From the NCBI GenBank assembly GCA_035560815.1, contig DATMYR010000078.1:3463-67462 (forward strand): a stretch of 64,000 nucleotides of DNA, read 5' to 3'. The notes below the pieces were generated by a model that did no database searches, was not told the origin of the DNA, and saw only the letters and a program-made list of their open reading frames with translations. Shown piece after piece: positions 36,415 to 45,478 of this stretch. How positions within the stretch are numbered: position 1 is the stretch's first letter; each line of letters opens with the position of its first letter. The position numbers and the translations under genes were made by a program. This DNA is from UBA5314 sp035560815. GTDB taxonomy: Bacteria; Bacillota; Syntrophomonadia; Syntrophomonadales; Syntrophomonadaceae.

Positions 36415-37458
36415 TTACACCACCAGGAAGCTAACCCCAAAAGTGGATCCTTTTCCTATTTCGCTGTCTACAAAGACTTCTCCTCCATGAGATTCAACAA
36501 TATGTTTGACGATGGCCAATCCCAAACCGGTTCCCCCCTGGCGGCGGGAACGGGCTTTGTCCACCCGGTAGAAGCGTTCAAAAATTCGCGAGATGCTTTC
36601 CCTGGGTATGCCCATACCCGTGTCCGTAATCGTCGTGATTATTCGGTGTTCACGCTTCCGGCAGCGGATGACAATCCGTCCACCCCGGGGTGAATATTTA
36701 ATGGCATTATCCACCAGATTGATAAATACCTGCCCCACCAGATCCTCATCACCCATAACGAAATCCAGGGGCTGAGGGTAGATAAATTCCACATGAAGGC
36801 ATTTTTCACTAATCTGAGGACCCAAAATATTCATAACATTGCGTATTACACTGACCAGCGATACTGGACGGGGCTGGACCACACGTTCTTTGGATTCGAT
36901 TGCGGACAAGGTTAGAAGGTCTTCAATCAGGCGGTTCAACCGTTCGGTCTCGGTGTCAATGATGGTGAGAAACCGGCGGCAGGTATCACTATTCGCAAAC
37001 GCCCCATCCAGAAGAGTTTCCACAAATCCTTTGATAGATGTTAAGGGGGTGCGCAGTTCATGGGACACATTGCCTACGAACTCGGAGCGCATTTGATCAA
37101 AGTTGCGGGCTTCAGTAACATCATGAAAAACGGCCACCGCTCCCAGAATTCGTCCTCCATCATCGGACAACGCCAGGGCATGTACCCGATAAAAACGGTT
37201 GTTGGATTGAAAGCGGGTTTCAGTAAATACTTCTTTACCTGTAGCAAGAACCCCCTCGATCATGCCATTAATTTCCTCTTCGGCACTGACCGTGCGCAGG
37301 TGCTGTTCGAGGAGTCCTCCCTCCCGGGATATAAACAGGTTCTCCGCCGCCTTGTTAGCAAGCGTGATGCACCCCTGGGGATCGCAGATCATTACTCCGT
37401 CAATCATACTACTTAAAACAGCCAGAACACTTCCAGGGCATCTACTCAGTAATGACAT
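36415..37458 (-). CDS. PAS-containing sensor histidine kinase (PhoR/PnpS-like)
   Basis: A 347-residue kinase without obvious membrane helices. A PAS domain occupies about residues 10-115 (MIDGVMICDPQGCITLANKAA). The H-box is VGNVSHELRTPLTSIKG and the N-box VFINLVDNAIKYSPRGG. G boxes are TDTGMGIP and GTGLGLAIVKHIVESHGG. The missing transmembrane/extracytoplasmic part distinguishes it from classical PhoR and suggests a cytosolic signal. It follows the response regulator by 14 bases. Confidence 0.9.
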   Translation of the reverse strand: MSLLSRCPGSVLAVLSSMIDGVMICDPQGCITLANKAAENLFISREGGLLEQHLRTVSAEEEINGMIEGVLATGKEVFTETRFQSNNRFYRVHALALSDDGGRILGAVAVFHDVTEARNFDQMRSEFVGNVSHELRTPLTSIKGFVETLLDGAFANSDTCRRFLTIIDTETERLNRLIEDLLTLSAIESKERVVQPRPVSLVSVIRNVMNILGPQISEKCLHVEFIYPQPLDFVMGDEDLVGQVFINLVDNAIKYSPRGGRIVIRCRKREHRIITTITDTGMGIPRESISRIFERFYRVDKARSRRQGGTGLGLAIVKHIVESHGGEVFVDSEIGKGSTFGVSFLVV

Positions 37459-37472
37459 AGATTTTTTCCTCG

Positions 37473-38189
37473 CTATTTATTGCCTTTCTCCATGAACCGA
37501 TAGCCGATACCGCGTACGGTTTCCACATACTCGGGATAGTTCGAATCATCTTTCAATTTCTGGCGTAAGTGGCGAATATGTACATCTACGGTGCGTGTGT
37601 CCCCCAGGAATTCGTATCCCCAGACCTGCTCCAAAAGAGCTTCGCGGGTAAACACCTTGCCCGGACTGCAGGCCATAATGCTGAGCAGTTCGTACTCCTT
37701 GGGGGTAAGTTCCAGTCTTTCTTCACCCAAAAATACTTCATATTTTTCCGGTACAATAATCAGGTCTTTAAATACCAGAGCCTTATTCCCCGCTGCCTGT
37801 TCGGCTTCCAGCACCTTCGAAGCCCGCAACCGGGCTTTGACCCGGGCTACCAATTCTCGGGGACTGAAAGGCTTTTTAATATAGTCATCGGCTCCCATTT
37901 CCAGGCCCAAAACGGTGTCAAATTCCTCGGCTTTGGCAGTAAGCATGATAATCGGGATGCCACTAAAATGGGAATCCTGCTTCAGGGAGCGGCAGACCTT
38001 GAGCCCGTCCATGCCGGGCAGCATAATATCCAATAAAATTAAATCGGGGGACTGGTTTTTGACCATATCGATTCCGCTGCGGCCATCATAGGCCGACAAT
38101 ACCTCGAAACCATCTTTTTCCAGATTAAATTTTACCAGTTCCACGATGTGCGTTTCATCGTCCACAACCAGTATTTTCTTCCTCTGCAT
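37473..38189 (-). CDS. OmpR/PhoP-family response regulator
   Basis: A 238-residue two-domain regulator. The receiver has phospho-Asp in DLILLDIMLPGMDG, and the C-terminal winged helix has VWGYEFLGDTRTVDVHIRHLRQKL. It resembles PhoP/WalR. Its kinase is encoded immediately downstream. GAGGTG lies before the ATG. Confidence 0.93.
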   Translation of the reverse strand: MQRKKILVVDDETHIVELVKFNLEKDGFEVLSAYDGRSGIDMVKNQSPDLILLDIMLPGMDGLKVCRSLKQDSHFSGIPIIMLTAKAEEFDTVLGLEMGADDYIKKPFSPRELVARVKARLRASKVLEAEQAAGNKALVFKDLIIVPEKYEVFLGEERLELTPKEYELLSIMACSPGKVFTREALLEQVWGYEFLGDTRTVDVHIRHLRQKLKDDSNYPEYVETVRGIGYRFMEKGNK

Positions 38190-38198
38190 TGGTACACC

Positions 38199-39014
38199 TC
38201 AATACTGCAAGGAAATAAAAGCTCCCATGCGTCCAGACTTTCCCTGGTCACGGCGATAGGAATAAAATAAGTCATCCCGGCAGGAAGTACACAGACCACA
38301 AATTTCTATATGATCCGGATCAACCCCCATCCCGGTAAGAATGGCAGCATTGGTGGCGGCCAGGTCCCAGGTATAGCGACCGCCGCTCTCATAAATGAGA
38401 TCCGCTGTCGGGCCAAAGGATGATTCCACCTGACGGACCAAATCCGGTTGTATTTCAAAACAACAGGAAGAAATCCCGGGGCCGATGAAGACCTCTAGAT
38501 CCTGCGGGTGGCAGGAAAATTTTTGCTTCATTGCCTGGAAGGTTCGACCGGCAATATGGTTCATGGTCCCTTTCCACCCAGCATGGGCAAGGCCAATAGC
38601 GCGACGCCGGGGATCAAAAAGAAAAATTGAAAAGCAGTCGGCAAAAAAGGCCCCCAGACAGACTCCTATCGTACTGGTAATCAAAGCATCGCAGCTAGGC
38701 ACCGCCAACGTATGATCTAAGGCTCCCCGTCCGGCATCACTTTTCCCCACTGTTGCCACACGGGCACCGTGGACCTGCTCGCAGCAGATCAGATCCTGTA
38801 AATCTACTCCCCGGCTGGACAACAGCCGGTAACGATTTTCCAGTACGCGATCAGGTTCATCTCCTATATGCAAAGCCAGGTTCAGTTCACCGTAGGGACT
38901 CTGGCTGCCGCCTCCCTCACGGGTGGAATAAAAAGCTTTCACACCGCGCTTTTCCCATCCTGGAAGATCCAGGCAGCGAATCCCTTTTTGGTCTCTTAGC
39001 ACCCATTCCGACAT
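38199..39014 (-). CDS. pgeF: Peptidoglycan editing factor PgeF (YfiH/laccase-domain)
   Basis: A 271-residue multicopper-oxidoreductase-type purine nucleoside enzyme: TREGGGSQSPYGELNLALHIGDEP, CEQVHGARV, CDALITSTIGVCLGAFFADCFSI, AHAGWKGTMNHI and the YSYRRD end. It contains the Cys/His triad region. The start MSEWVLRDQKG at 39014 has GGTGA upstream. It is the first gene of the long division-cluster transcript. Confidence 0.92.
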   Translation of the reverse strand: MSEWVLRDQKGIRCLDLPGWEKRGVKAFYSTREGGGSQSPYGELNLALHIGDEPDRVLENRYRLLSSRGVDLQDLICCEQVHGARVATVGKSDAGRGALDHTLAVPSCDALITSTIGVCLGAFFADCFSIFLFDPRRRAIGLAHAGWKGTMNHIAGRTFQAMKQKFSCHPQDLEVFIGPGISSCCFEIQPDLVRQVESSFGPTADLIYESGGRYTWDLAATNAAILTGMGVDPDHIEICGLCTSCRDDLFYSYRRDQGKSGRMGAFISLQY

Positions 39015-39133
39015 TTGTTCACCATTCCCTTTTTCGCTACAATGAAAATGCAAGGCAGTAGAATGTGCCGCCTGGCCGAAGTCCTGTTCGTTGTCTCAAA
39101 TTCCTGCTGCCCGGAAGCACAGGAACTGGTCAA

Positions 39134-39154
39134 GCAGGCATTTATACTGCCTGC
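39134..39154. promoter_or_regulatory. Perfect 7-bp dyad upstream of the HTH/zinc gene
   Basis: GCAGGCA (39134-39140) and TGCCTGC (39148-39154) flank a TA-rich spacer in the divergent pgeF/HTH-gene intergenic region. It is immediately followed by a possible extended -10 (TGCATTATAC). A candidate operator, perhaps for the adjacent HTH protein. Confidence 0.35.
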
Positions 39155-39196
39155 ATTATACCATACTCGACAAGCCGTGTTCAGGAGGTAATATAA

Positions 39197-40039
39197 ATGC
39201 TGACCATCAGTCAAGTGGCTCTTCGCTACGGTCTGAGCAATCGCCAGGTATATGACTTGATCAGTTTGGGATATCTAAATATTGCGCGAGTGACAAAGGT
39301 GAATCAGGGGGTCAGGTACTGGTTTTCCGAACAGGAGCTTGATCAACTGGACATCTATTCCCTGGTAGCCGACGCCCAGGCTAGACAACTGCCCCGTAGG
39401 GCAGGTCGAATGCATGATTGGAAACAACTCTCCAGAACCCTAAGCCGCTACCAACGCTTCCTGGAGGATATTGAGGAGCTTCCCCAGGCCTGCCTTTTGG
39501 AAAATAGTTTCTACCTTTTTCACCTTAACCACTATGCCAAAACGTACCCTGAAGAAAGCGGCAGTTTGTATGGTCTAAAGAAAATGGTCTTGAAAAAAAT
39601 GGTAGGAGAATACCGGGATGATTTCCAGATCAACTACCTCGTAGGTCCTGACCGGAATAAAGTCTGGTTGTGTGAAGACTGTAAGGATCATGCCCGCAAG
39701 GCAGGTATTCCCTATGCCGAATACGCCCGCCGCGAATATCACTGCTCCAAGTGCTATGTGCAGCATCTGGAGAAAGAGTATTACTCTCTGATCCAGTTCG
39801 ATCTCCAATTGGATCAGCATCGCTTCAGCTTTCACCTTCCCCTCTCTGCCTCCCGTTGGGTGCAAGATATTCACTTGCTCCCGCAGGGAATTAGGGAAAC
39901 TGGTAACTACAGTGACCGTATGTTTCTTTATGGACGGGCAGTAAGCCGGGTGGAAGAGCAGGTCTATCCCTTGAAAATGATTATTGAAGGTCTGCAGCAT
40001 TACCTGGCAGAAGATGAGGATAAAGATGGATGGGGTTAA
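39197..40039 (+). CDS. Uncharacterised HTH-domain protein with a four-cysteine zinc site
   Basis: A 280-residue protein not recognised. The N-terminus (ISQVALRYGLSNRQVYDLISLGYLN, residues 4-28) is an excisionase/MerR-type winged helix-turn-helix, followed by a YWFSEQELDQL wing. Cys159/162 (CEDC) and Cys183/186 (CSKC) probably form a zinc knuckle. The rest is mixed alpha/beta, ending in an acidic tail. AGGAGG lies eight bases before the ATG. It is divergent from pgeF and convergent with nrdR. A DNA-binding regulator seems likely; the target is unknown. Confidence 0.7.
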   Translation: MLTISQVALRYGLSNRQVYDLISLGYLNIARVTKVNQGVRYWFSEQELDQLDIYSLVADAQARQLPRRAGRMHDWKQLSRTLSRYQRFLEDIEELPQACLLENSFYLFHLNHYAKTYPEESGSLYGLKKMVLKKMVGEYRDDFQINYLVGPDRNKVWLCEDCKDHARKAGIPYAEYARREYHCSKCYVQHLEKEYYSLIQFDLQLDQHRFSFHLPLSASRWVQDIHLLPQGIRETGNYSDRMFLYGRAVSRVEEQVYPLKMIIEGLQHYLAEDEDKDGWG

Positions 40040-40058
40040 GGGGGCTGAGAGGCCCCCT
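40039..40058. terminator. GC-rich hairpin between convergent genes
   Basis: AGGGGGC (40039-40045) and GCCCCCT (40052-40058), with AT-rich sequence on the plus-strand side (CATTTTTCATTT). It overlaps the nrdR stop. A likely terminator for the HTH gene. Confidence 0.5.
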
Positions 40059-40512
40059 AGCGATCATTTTTCATTTGTTCAATCGTGCGAATAAAACTAT
40101 TCAAATCAGCAAACTGACGATAAACCGAGGCAAAGCGCACATAAGCCACCTCATCCAACGAATGAAGGCGGTCCATGACCATCTCGCCGATAACCAGGCT
40201 GCTTACCTCCCGGTCGTAATTATCTCGCAGTTCCTTTTCGATTCCGCCAACCAGCTCTTCAATTTGTTCGGTGCTGATAGGGCGTTTCTCACAGGCTCGA
40301 GTCAGCCCGGCAAAGATTTTATTGCGGTGAAAAGGCTCCCGGTGCCCGCCCTTTTTCACGACCAGCAATGGTCTTTCTTCCACTCGCTCATAGGTAGTAA
40401 ATCGGCGTTTGCAGGCGTTGCATTCCCTGCGCCGACGGATGGCTGACCCATCTTCACTGGATCTGGAGTCAATCACCCGGCTCTCAAATTCCTGACAATA
40501 AGGACAACGCAT
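40057..40512 (-). CDS. nrdR: Transcriptional repressor NrdR
   Basis: A 151-residue protein: zinc ribbon MRCPYCQ...CNACKRRFTTYE, then the ATP-cone KKGGHREPFHRNKIFAGLTRACEKRPIS. It represses ribonucleotide reductase genes through dATP/ATP sensing. The ATG at 40512 is chosen because the zinc ribbon begins there and GGTGAT lies upstream. Confidence 0.95.
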   Translation of the reverse strand: MRCPYCQEFESRVIDSRSSEDGSAIRRRRECNACKRRFTTYERVEERPLLVVKKGGHREPFHRNKIFAGLTRACEKRPISTEQIEELVGGIEKELRDNYDREVSSLVIGEMVMDRLHSLDEVAYVRFASVYRQFADLNSFIRTIEQMKNDR

Positions 40513-40586
40513 AATCATCACCCGGTTCCTGTCGGTGTCAACTCTGCCCTTATTATGAACAAAAGCCGGATACAATTCAACCATGT

Positions 40587-40877
40587 CTACAAATGTTCTT
40601 CATCCAAAAGATAATTATGCCGGTAATCATTCATTTCTGTCACACTGGGGACTTCCACCAGGATCACATCCCGACCGATGCGAACAATTTTATCCCAGGG
40701 AACAGTGATTTCTTCCCGCTTAAAAAAGAAACTAAAACCCTTTTGTTTGCCGGGCAAGATTAGAGCCAATACTCGGCCGTTATTGAGATCCAAGTCGATG
40801 TCAATAATATTACCGAGTTTCTTGCCATCCAGGATGTTCACCACATCACGGGCGCGAAGGTCAGAAATCTTTATCAT
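40587..40877 (-). CDS. YlmC/YmxH-family PRC-barrel sporulation protein
   Basis: A 96-residue PRC-barrel protein: MIKISDLRARDVVNILDGKKLGNIIDIDLD, LPGKQKGFSFFFKREEITVPWDKIVRIG. The family is linked to sporulation in Bacillus/Clostridia. The ATG at 40877 has GGAGGGGTGAG upstream; the longer upstream frame is unsupported. Confidence 0.9.
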   Translation of the reverse strand: MIKISDLRARDVVNILDGKKLGNIIDIDLDLNNGRVLALILPGKQKGFSFFFKREEITVPWDKIVRIGRDVILVEVPSVTEMNDYRHNYLLDEEHL

Positions 40878-41015
40878 GGTCTCACCCCTCCTTACTATAG
40901 GTATGTGGGGTTGGCTCACAATATGAAGGAGGGAAACGGGATATATACGCCATAATTTATCGAATCCCAAAATCCGGACTTATAAACAGGATTGTTTTCC
41001 AGAATAGGGGTTAGA

Positions 41016-41180
41016 CTAGTACTCTGTAAAGTCTAAAAGATTATTTTATCCTCCGAGAAAAATTTTCGCAGGGGGAGGCGGAGGACTGAGTAATACTGGA
41101 CGTATTGCGATTGACGGCAACGAAGCCCTGCGAAAATTTGGCCGGTGGGAATTAAAGTTTTAGATTTTACAGAGTACTAG
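41016..41180. repeat. MITE-like intergenic repeat, copy 2
   Basis: A 165-base non-coding element with 23-base terminal inverted repeats matching at 22 positions (left end CTAGTACTCTGTAAAGTCTA). A perfect 14-base internal inverted repeat (41060-41073 with 41126-41139) and TCCTCCG/CGGAGGA arms would let it fold as a branched hairpin. It shares GAGTAAT, GGACGTATTGCGATTGACG and AATTTGGCCGG boxes with copy 1. It fills the middle of the 365-base gap between ylmC and the phospholipase-D-like gene; the remainder shows no gene. Confidence 0.8.
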
Positions 41181-41242
41181 GATCAACCGGTTGCCTATTA
41201 GGCAAGAAAAAATACCGCATCTGGCAAAAGGGGGGTGATTTT

Positions 41243-42535
41243 CTGAAGGCTAACACTCGCCACATCATCATATGTATATTGCTTGTCTTCTTAGCTCTGT
41301 TAATCTACAATCTGTCCCCTCTGAATCTGCCTACTGACCAGAGCCAAATGGCACAGATACAGTCCTTTTTCGATGATAAAGGAAGCGCCTACCACCTCCC
41401 TCCATTGTCATCCGACCCTTGGGGCCTGGGAATTATCAGCACCTGCAATGAAATCACCTTATTAAACAACGGCGAGCCAACCTATGCTTGTATGCTGGAG
41501 AAAATGAATCGGGCTTCCAGTAGTATTCATCTAGAACTATTTTCAATTCGTAATGATGACTCCAGCAAGGCTTTTGCCAGGATGCTGATCCTAAAAGCCA
41601 GGCAGGGCCTGCAAGTCAGACTTCTCTATGATGCACTTGGTTCTCTTTCAACCTCTAAAAGCTATTTTGATGAACTCCTGAAAAACGGAGTTCAAGTGGC
41701 GGCTTTTAACCCCCTGCCCGCAGCAATTGTGCAGGGGCGTATTAATAATCGCCTGCATCGGAAAATCGTGGTTATCGATGGAACCACTGCCTTCCTGGGC
41801 GGCGAAAACATCGGAGATGAATGTCTGGGGAAAAACAAGAAAATCGGGTTTTGGAGAGATACCGACATAATGGTGCAGGGAAATGCCGCCCGCTCTCTTC
41901 AGGAAGTATTTCTGTATGATTGGTTCAAGGCCAGTGGGACTAAGGTTGAATCGGCAATATTATTTCCAGCAGTACCAGACACCAATGCTCAAGGAGTGAA
42001 GATTGCCCTGGGGGGACCAGATTCAGAGACCACAGATTTGAGTCTGGCTTACAGCCAGTTGATTTCACAGGCCAAAGCAAACATCTATATCGCCAGCCCC
42101 TACTTTACTCCCAATGATCGTATCGTAAACGCTTTGGTTCAGGCAGCTTCCCGGGGTGTCACCATAGATATATTAATACCCAGAAAAACAGATCACTGGT
42201 CGGCTCAGTATGCCCGGCAGGATTACTTGCACAGGTTAGTAGAATGCGGCGTCCGCATCCACTTGTACAATCCCGGTTTTCTACACAGCAAGCTGGTCAT
42301 TATTGACGGGCAAACTGCTTCGGTAGGCTCGGCTAACTTTGATGAACTAAGCTTCTATAGAAACTATGAAATAGGGGTAATAATCTCTGATCGAAAGATT
42401 ATCAGTCAATTAGAGGCAGCTTTTCAAAAAGACCTGGAGGACAGCGATCCAGTCACCATAGACTCCTTGCAGGAAAAAAATCCCTTGCTTACCCTTACCA
42501 CGAAGGTGACTAAACTTCTGATGAAGGTGATGTAA
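41243..42535 (+). CDS. Phospholipase D/cardiolipin synthase-like protein
   Basis: A membrane-anchored PLD-family protein with two HKD motifs: LHRKIVVIDGTTAFLGGENIGDE and LHSKLVIIDGQTASVGSANFDE. It is probably a phosphatidyltransferase such as cardiolipin synthase. The first helix is IIICILLVFLALLIYNL. A CTG at 41243 has a strong GGGGGGTGA site six bases upstream and would give the positively charged KANTRH before the helix. The TTG at 41279 lies inside the helix and has no ribosome-binding site. The CTG start is an inference; the shorter start cannot be excluded. Confidence 0.85.
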   Translation: MKANTRHIIICILLVFLALLIYNLSPLNLPTDQSQMAQIQSFFDDKGSAYHLPPLSSDPWGLGIISTCNEITLLNNGEPTYACMLEKMNRASSSIHLELFSIRNDDSSKAFARMLILKARQGLQVRLLYDALGSLSTSKSYFDELLKNGVQVAAFNPLPAAIVQGRINNRLHRKIVVIDGTTAFLGGENIGDECLGKNKKIGFWRDTDIMVQGNAARSLQEVFLYDWFKASGTKVESAILFPAVPDTNAQGVKIALGGPDSETTDLSLAYSQLISQAKANIYIASPYFTPNDRIVNALVQAASRGVTIDILIPRKTDHWSAQYARQDYLHRLVECGVRIHLYNPGFLHSKLVIIDGQTASVGSANFDELSFYRNYEIGVIISDRKIISQLEAAFQKDLEDSDPVTIDSLQEKNPLLTLTTKVTKLLMKVM

Positions 42536-42641
42536 AATGAACGATTGGGTTGCGCTATCAAAGTGAACCTGGAGCAATCCCTAAAAACCCGGAGGGCAGT
42601 TGATTTCATCTCCTTAAATCTCCCCGGTTTCTTCTCTACTA

Positions 42642-43436
42642 TCAGTTCAGCAATAATCGGTCGTTGTCCAATTCCATTCCACTTTTCTTACCGAACAAAT
42701 CAATGAGTCTTTCTACTGTCATGTCTTCTCTTTCCGTGCCCTCCAGGTCCATAATAATCTGTCCCTCATGCATCATGATGGTTCTACTGCCATGTTCCAA
42801 GGCCGCCTTCATGTTGTGGGTGACCATGATGGTGCACAGTTGATGCTGAGCTACGATTTCCCGAGTGAGCTCTAGTACCTTTTTCGCAATAGAAGGGTCC
42901 AGGGCGGCAGTATGTTCGTCCAGCAGGAGTAGTTTAGGTTTAACAATGGTAGCCATAAGAAGGGTCAGAGCCTGGCGCTGCCCGCCGGAAAGCAATCCCA
43001 CCTTTTGCTTTAGTCGGTCCTCCAATCCTAATTCCAGCAGGGCTAAATGCTCTTGAAACAATTTGCTGTCCGTTTTTCGCAGTCCGGGCTGCAATCCCCG
43101 AGTCTTTCCTTTGGCATAGGCCATGGCCAGGTTTTCTTCGATGGTCATATCAAAGGCGGTACCACGCAGAGGATCCTGAAAAACCCGACCTAGAAATCGC
43201 GAGCGTTTGAACTCTGGCCACAAGCTTATATCCATTGAATCGAGTAGGATTTTACCCTGGTCAACTTCATATACCCCGGCAATGCAGTTGAGCAAGGTGG
43301 ATTTCCCTGCCCCATTACCACCAATGATGGTGACAAATTCGCCCTCTCCCAGGGTGAGACTCAGGTTTTCCAAGGCCCGCCGTTCGTTTATGCTCCCCTG
43401 GCCGAAAGTTTTGCTGACAGCATCAATCACTAGCAT
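42642..43436 (-). CDS. ABC transporter ATP-binding protein, tryptophan-type (TrpY/TrpZ)
   Basis: A 264-residue ATPase with Walker A GGNGAGKST, signature LSGGQRQA, Walker B LLLLDEH and switch His VTHNM. The Walker B catalytic Glu is followed by His-Thr-Ala rather than Pro, as in this transporter class. It is the third gene of the set, coupled to the permease, and under the Trp T-box. Confidence 0.9.
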   Translation of the reverse strand: MLVIDAVSKTFGQGSINERRALENLSLTLGEGEFVTIIGGNGAGKSTLLNCIAGVYEVDQGKILLDSMDISLWPEFKRSRFLGRVFQDPLRGTAFDMTIEENLAMAYAKGKTRGLQPGLRKTDSKLFQEHLALLELGLEDRLKQKVGLLSGGQRQALTLLMATIVKPKLLLLDEHTAALDPSIAKKVLELTREIVAQHQLCTIMVTHNMKAALEHGSRTIMMHEGQIIMDLEGTEREDMTVERLIDLFGKKSGMELDNDRLLLN

Positions 43437-44380
43437 TATAAATGCCCTCCACTATGATTACGCAGGGTAGAAATTTTTTTCTGCAACTTATTTATCTTCT
43501 CTTTCATTACCGGCCCCAGCTTATTCACCTTGTCTTTCACCACTGGCCCGGAAAGGGCCAGGGCAACGATCAAGGCTGAAATGAATTTGAGATCAGTGGC
43601 CGGCATCCCCAGTTCAAAGGCAAAAGCGATGATAAACCGGTACAGCATAGCACCAAGTGCCACAGCAATCAGGCGACGAAGAAGTGATTTGGCACCGAAA
43701 ACGACTTCTCCGATGATTACCGAAGCCAGCCCGATGATTACCATACCTACGCCCATACTGATGTCAGCAAAGGACTGATACTGTGCAATGAGGGACCCCG
43801 ACAAGGCCACCAGGCCATTGGCCAGAGCCAGACCTATCAGGGTCGTAAAATCTGTGTTGACCCCCAGAGCTCGAACCATATGGTCATTGTCCCCGGTGGC
43901 CCGCAGGACGAAACCGAATCTGGTTTTTAAAAATAGGAATAACAGCAGCACAATGCCTATCAACAATATGGAAGGTATGATAGTTTTGGCGTTGTCTCCG
44001 GATATCCCTGGAAGTACGTTAAACAAGGAGAGTTTATTCATAAGGGCGATGTTGGCCCGTTTGTCCATAACCCGTAAATTTACTGAATAAAGGGCCAGCA
44101 TTACCAGAATTCCAGCCAGGAGGGGCTGGATTTTCAGTCGGGTATTCAGTAATGCCGTTACGCATCCGGCCAGACACCCGGCCAAGAAGGCCACCACAAT
44201 CCCCTCTACGGGCTGCCCATTGGTGCACATCATGGCTGAGACAGCAGCCCCCAGAACGAAGCTGCCATCTACGGTTAAATCCGGTATGTTAAGGGTACGG
44301 AAGGACAGGAAAACGCCCAGAGCCATGATGGCATAGATGATTCCCAGCTCTAACGAACCCCGAAAGGCCATGAAAGTCAT
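43436..44380 (-). CDS. ABC transporter permease, tryptophan-type
   Basis: A 314-residue, eight-to-nine-helix permease of the branched-chain-like BPD_transp_2 group: LELGIIYAIMALGVFLSFRTLNIPDLTVDGSF at the start, LRATGDNDHMVRALGVN in the coupling loop. It is placed between the binding protein and ATPase. Confidence 0.9.
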   Translation of the reverse strand: MTFMAFRGSLELGIIYAIMALGVFLSFRTLNIPDLTVDGSFVLGAAVSAMMCTNGQPVEGIVVAFLAGCLAGCVTALLNTRLKIQPLLAGILVMLALYSVNLRVMDKRANIALMNKLSLFNVLPGISGDNAKTIIPSILLIGIVLLLFLFLKTRFGFVLRATGDNDHMVRALGVNTDFTTLIGLALANGLVALSGSLIAQYQSFADISMGVGMVIIGLASVIIGEVVFGAKSLLRRLIAVALGAMLYRFIIAFAFELGMPATDLKFISALIVALALSGPVVKDKVNKLGPVMKEKINKLQKKISTLRNHSGGHL

Positions 44381-44398
44381 AACGATATCTCCGTTACA

Positions 44399-45406
44399 TT
44401 AATTGCCAAAAACCTTGAGCGCTTCTTTTAAAACCTGGTCGGGTATGGTTATCCCGATAGCCTGAGCAGTGTCCTTATTGACATAGATATCCATATCTTT
44501 CATGGTTTTGACTGAAATGTCCCCAGGCTTTTTACCATTGAGGATCTCTGCGGCCATATTGGCAGTTTCCTGGCCCAGAATTGTGTAGTTAATGCCATAG
44601 GTAGCCAGGCCGCCGTCCTTTACCATGGAGTCCGCTCCAACATAAACCGGTATTTTGGCCTTGTTGGTAACCTGCACTACGGTCGGCATGGCAGATGCAA
44701 CGGTATTATCAATAGGAGAGAATATGGCATCCACCTTGCCCACTAGCGCTGTCGTGGCTTGCTGAACCTCTGAAGAGTTGGTTACGGTTGCCTCCACTAC
44801 CTGCATACCGTTCGCCTTGGCATATGTTTTTAAATTATTGATTACTGATATAGAATTGGTCTCACTGGAGTTGTACAGGGCACCAACGGTTGTAATGTTA
44901 GGTGTAATGCGTTTGGCCAATTCCATAATTTTTTCAGCCGATACAGCATCCGAGGTTCCGGTTACATTCTTTCCCGGTTTCTCCAGGTTGGTCACCAACC
45001 CAGAACCCAGGGGATCAGTGCAGGCCGAGAAAACGATGGGTATTTCACTGGTTTCACCAACCGCAGCCTGGGCTGACGGGGTGGCTATGGCCACGATCAA
45101 ATCGTACTTGTTGTTTACGAACTTCTGGCAAATTGTTTTTAGATTGGTCTGGTCACCCTGAGCGTTTTGATAATCAATAGTTGCATTGACACCGTCTTCA
45201 AACCCTTTTTCTTTCAATTGTTTAACAAATGATTCCCGGATGGTATTCAGTGAAGGGTGTTCCACAATCTGTACGATGCCTATTTTGACCTTTTTCTTGC
45301 TGGCATCAACCTGGGATGTGTCCTTGTTCTTGGCACAACCCGCTATCGACGATAGCAATAACATTGATAAACATACCAGAGCGACTACCATCATTCTCTT
45401 TTTCAT
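44399..45406 (-). CDS. trpX: ABC transporter substrate-binding lipoprotein (TrpX-like)
   Basis: A 335-residue PF04392-type binding protein. It has a lipoprotein signal peptide ending SIAGC and a start of KVKIGIVQIVEHPSLNTIRE, typical of TrpX. The ATG at 45406 has GGGAGG upstream. It is the first gene after the Trp T-box leader. Tryptophan as ligand is inferred from the TGG specifier and family precedent. Confidence 0.9.
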   Translation of the reverse strand: MKKRMMVVALVCLSMLLLSSIAGCAKNKDTSQVDASKKKVKIGIVQIVEHPSLNTIRESFVKQLKEKGFEDGVNATIDYQNAQGDQTNLKTICQKFVNNKYDLIVAIATPSAQAAVGETSEIPIVFSACTDPLGSGLVTNLEKPGKNVTGTSDAVSAEKIMELAKRITPNITTVGALYNSSETNSISVINNLKTYAKANGMQVVEATVTNSSEVQQATTALVGKVDAIFSPIDNTVASAMPTVVQVTNKAKIPVYVGADSMVKDGGLATYGINYTILGQETANMAAEILNGKKPGDISVKTMKDMDIYVNKDTAQAIGITIPDQVLKEALKVFGN

Positions 45407-45478
45407 GTAAAATTCCTCCCGTTTCATATACTGATTCCGAGTATGTTGCTTTGGAACATGGGTGGGATAAACGCAAAT

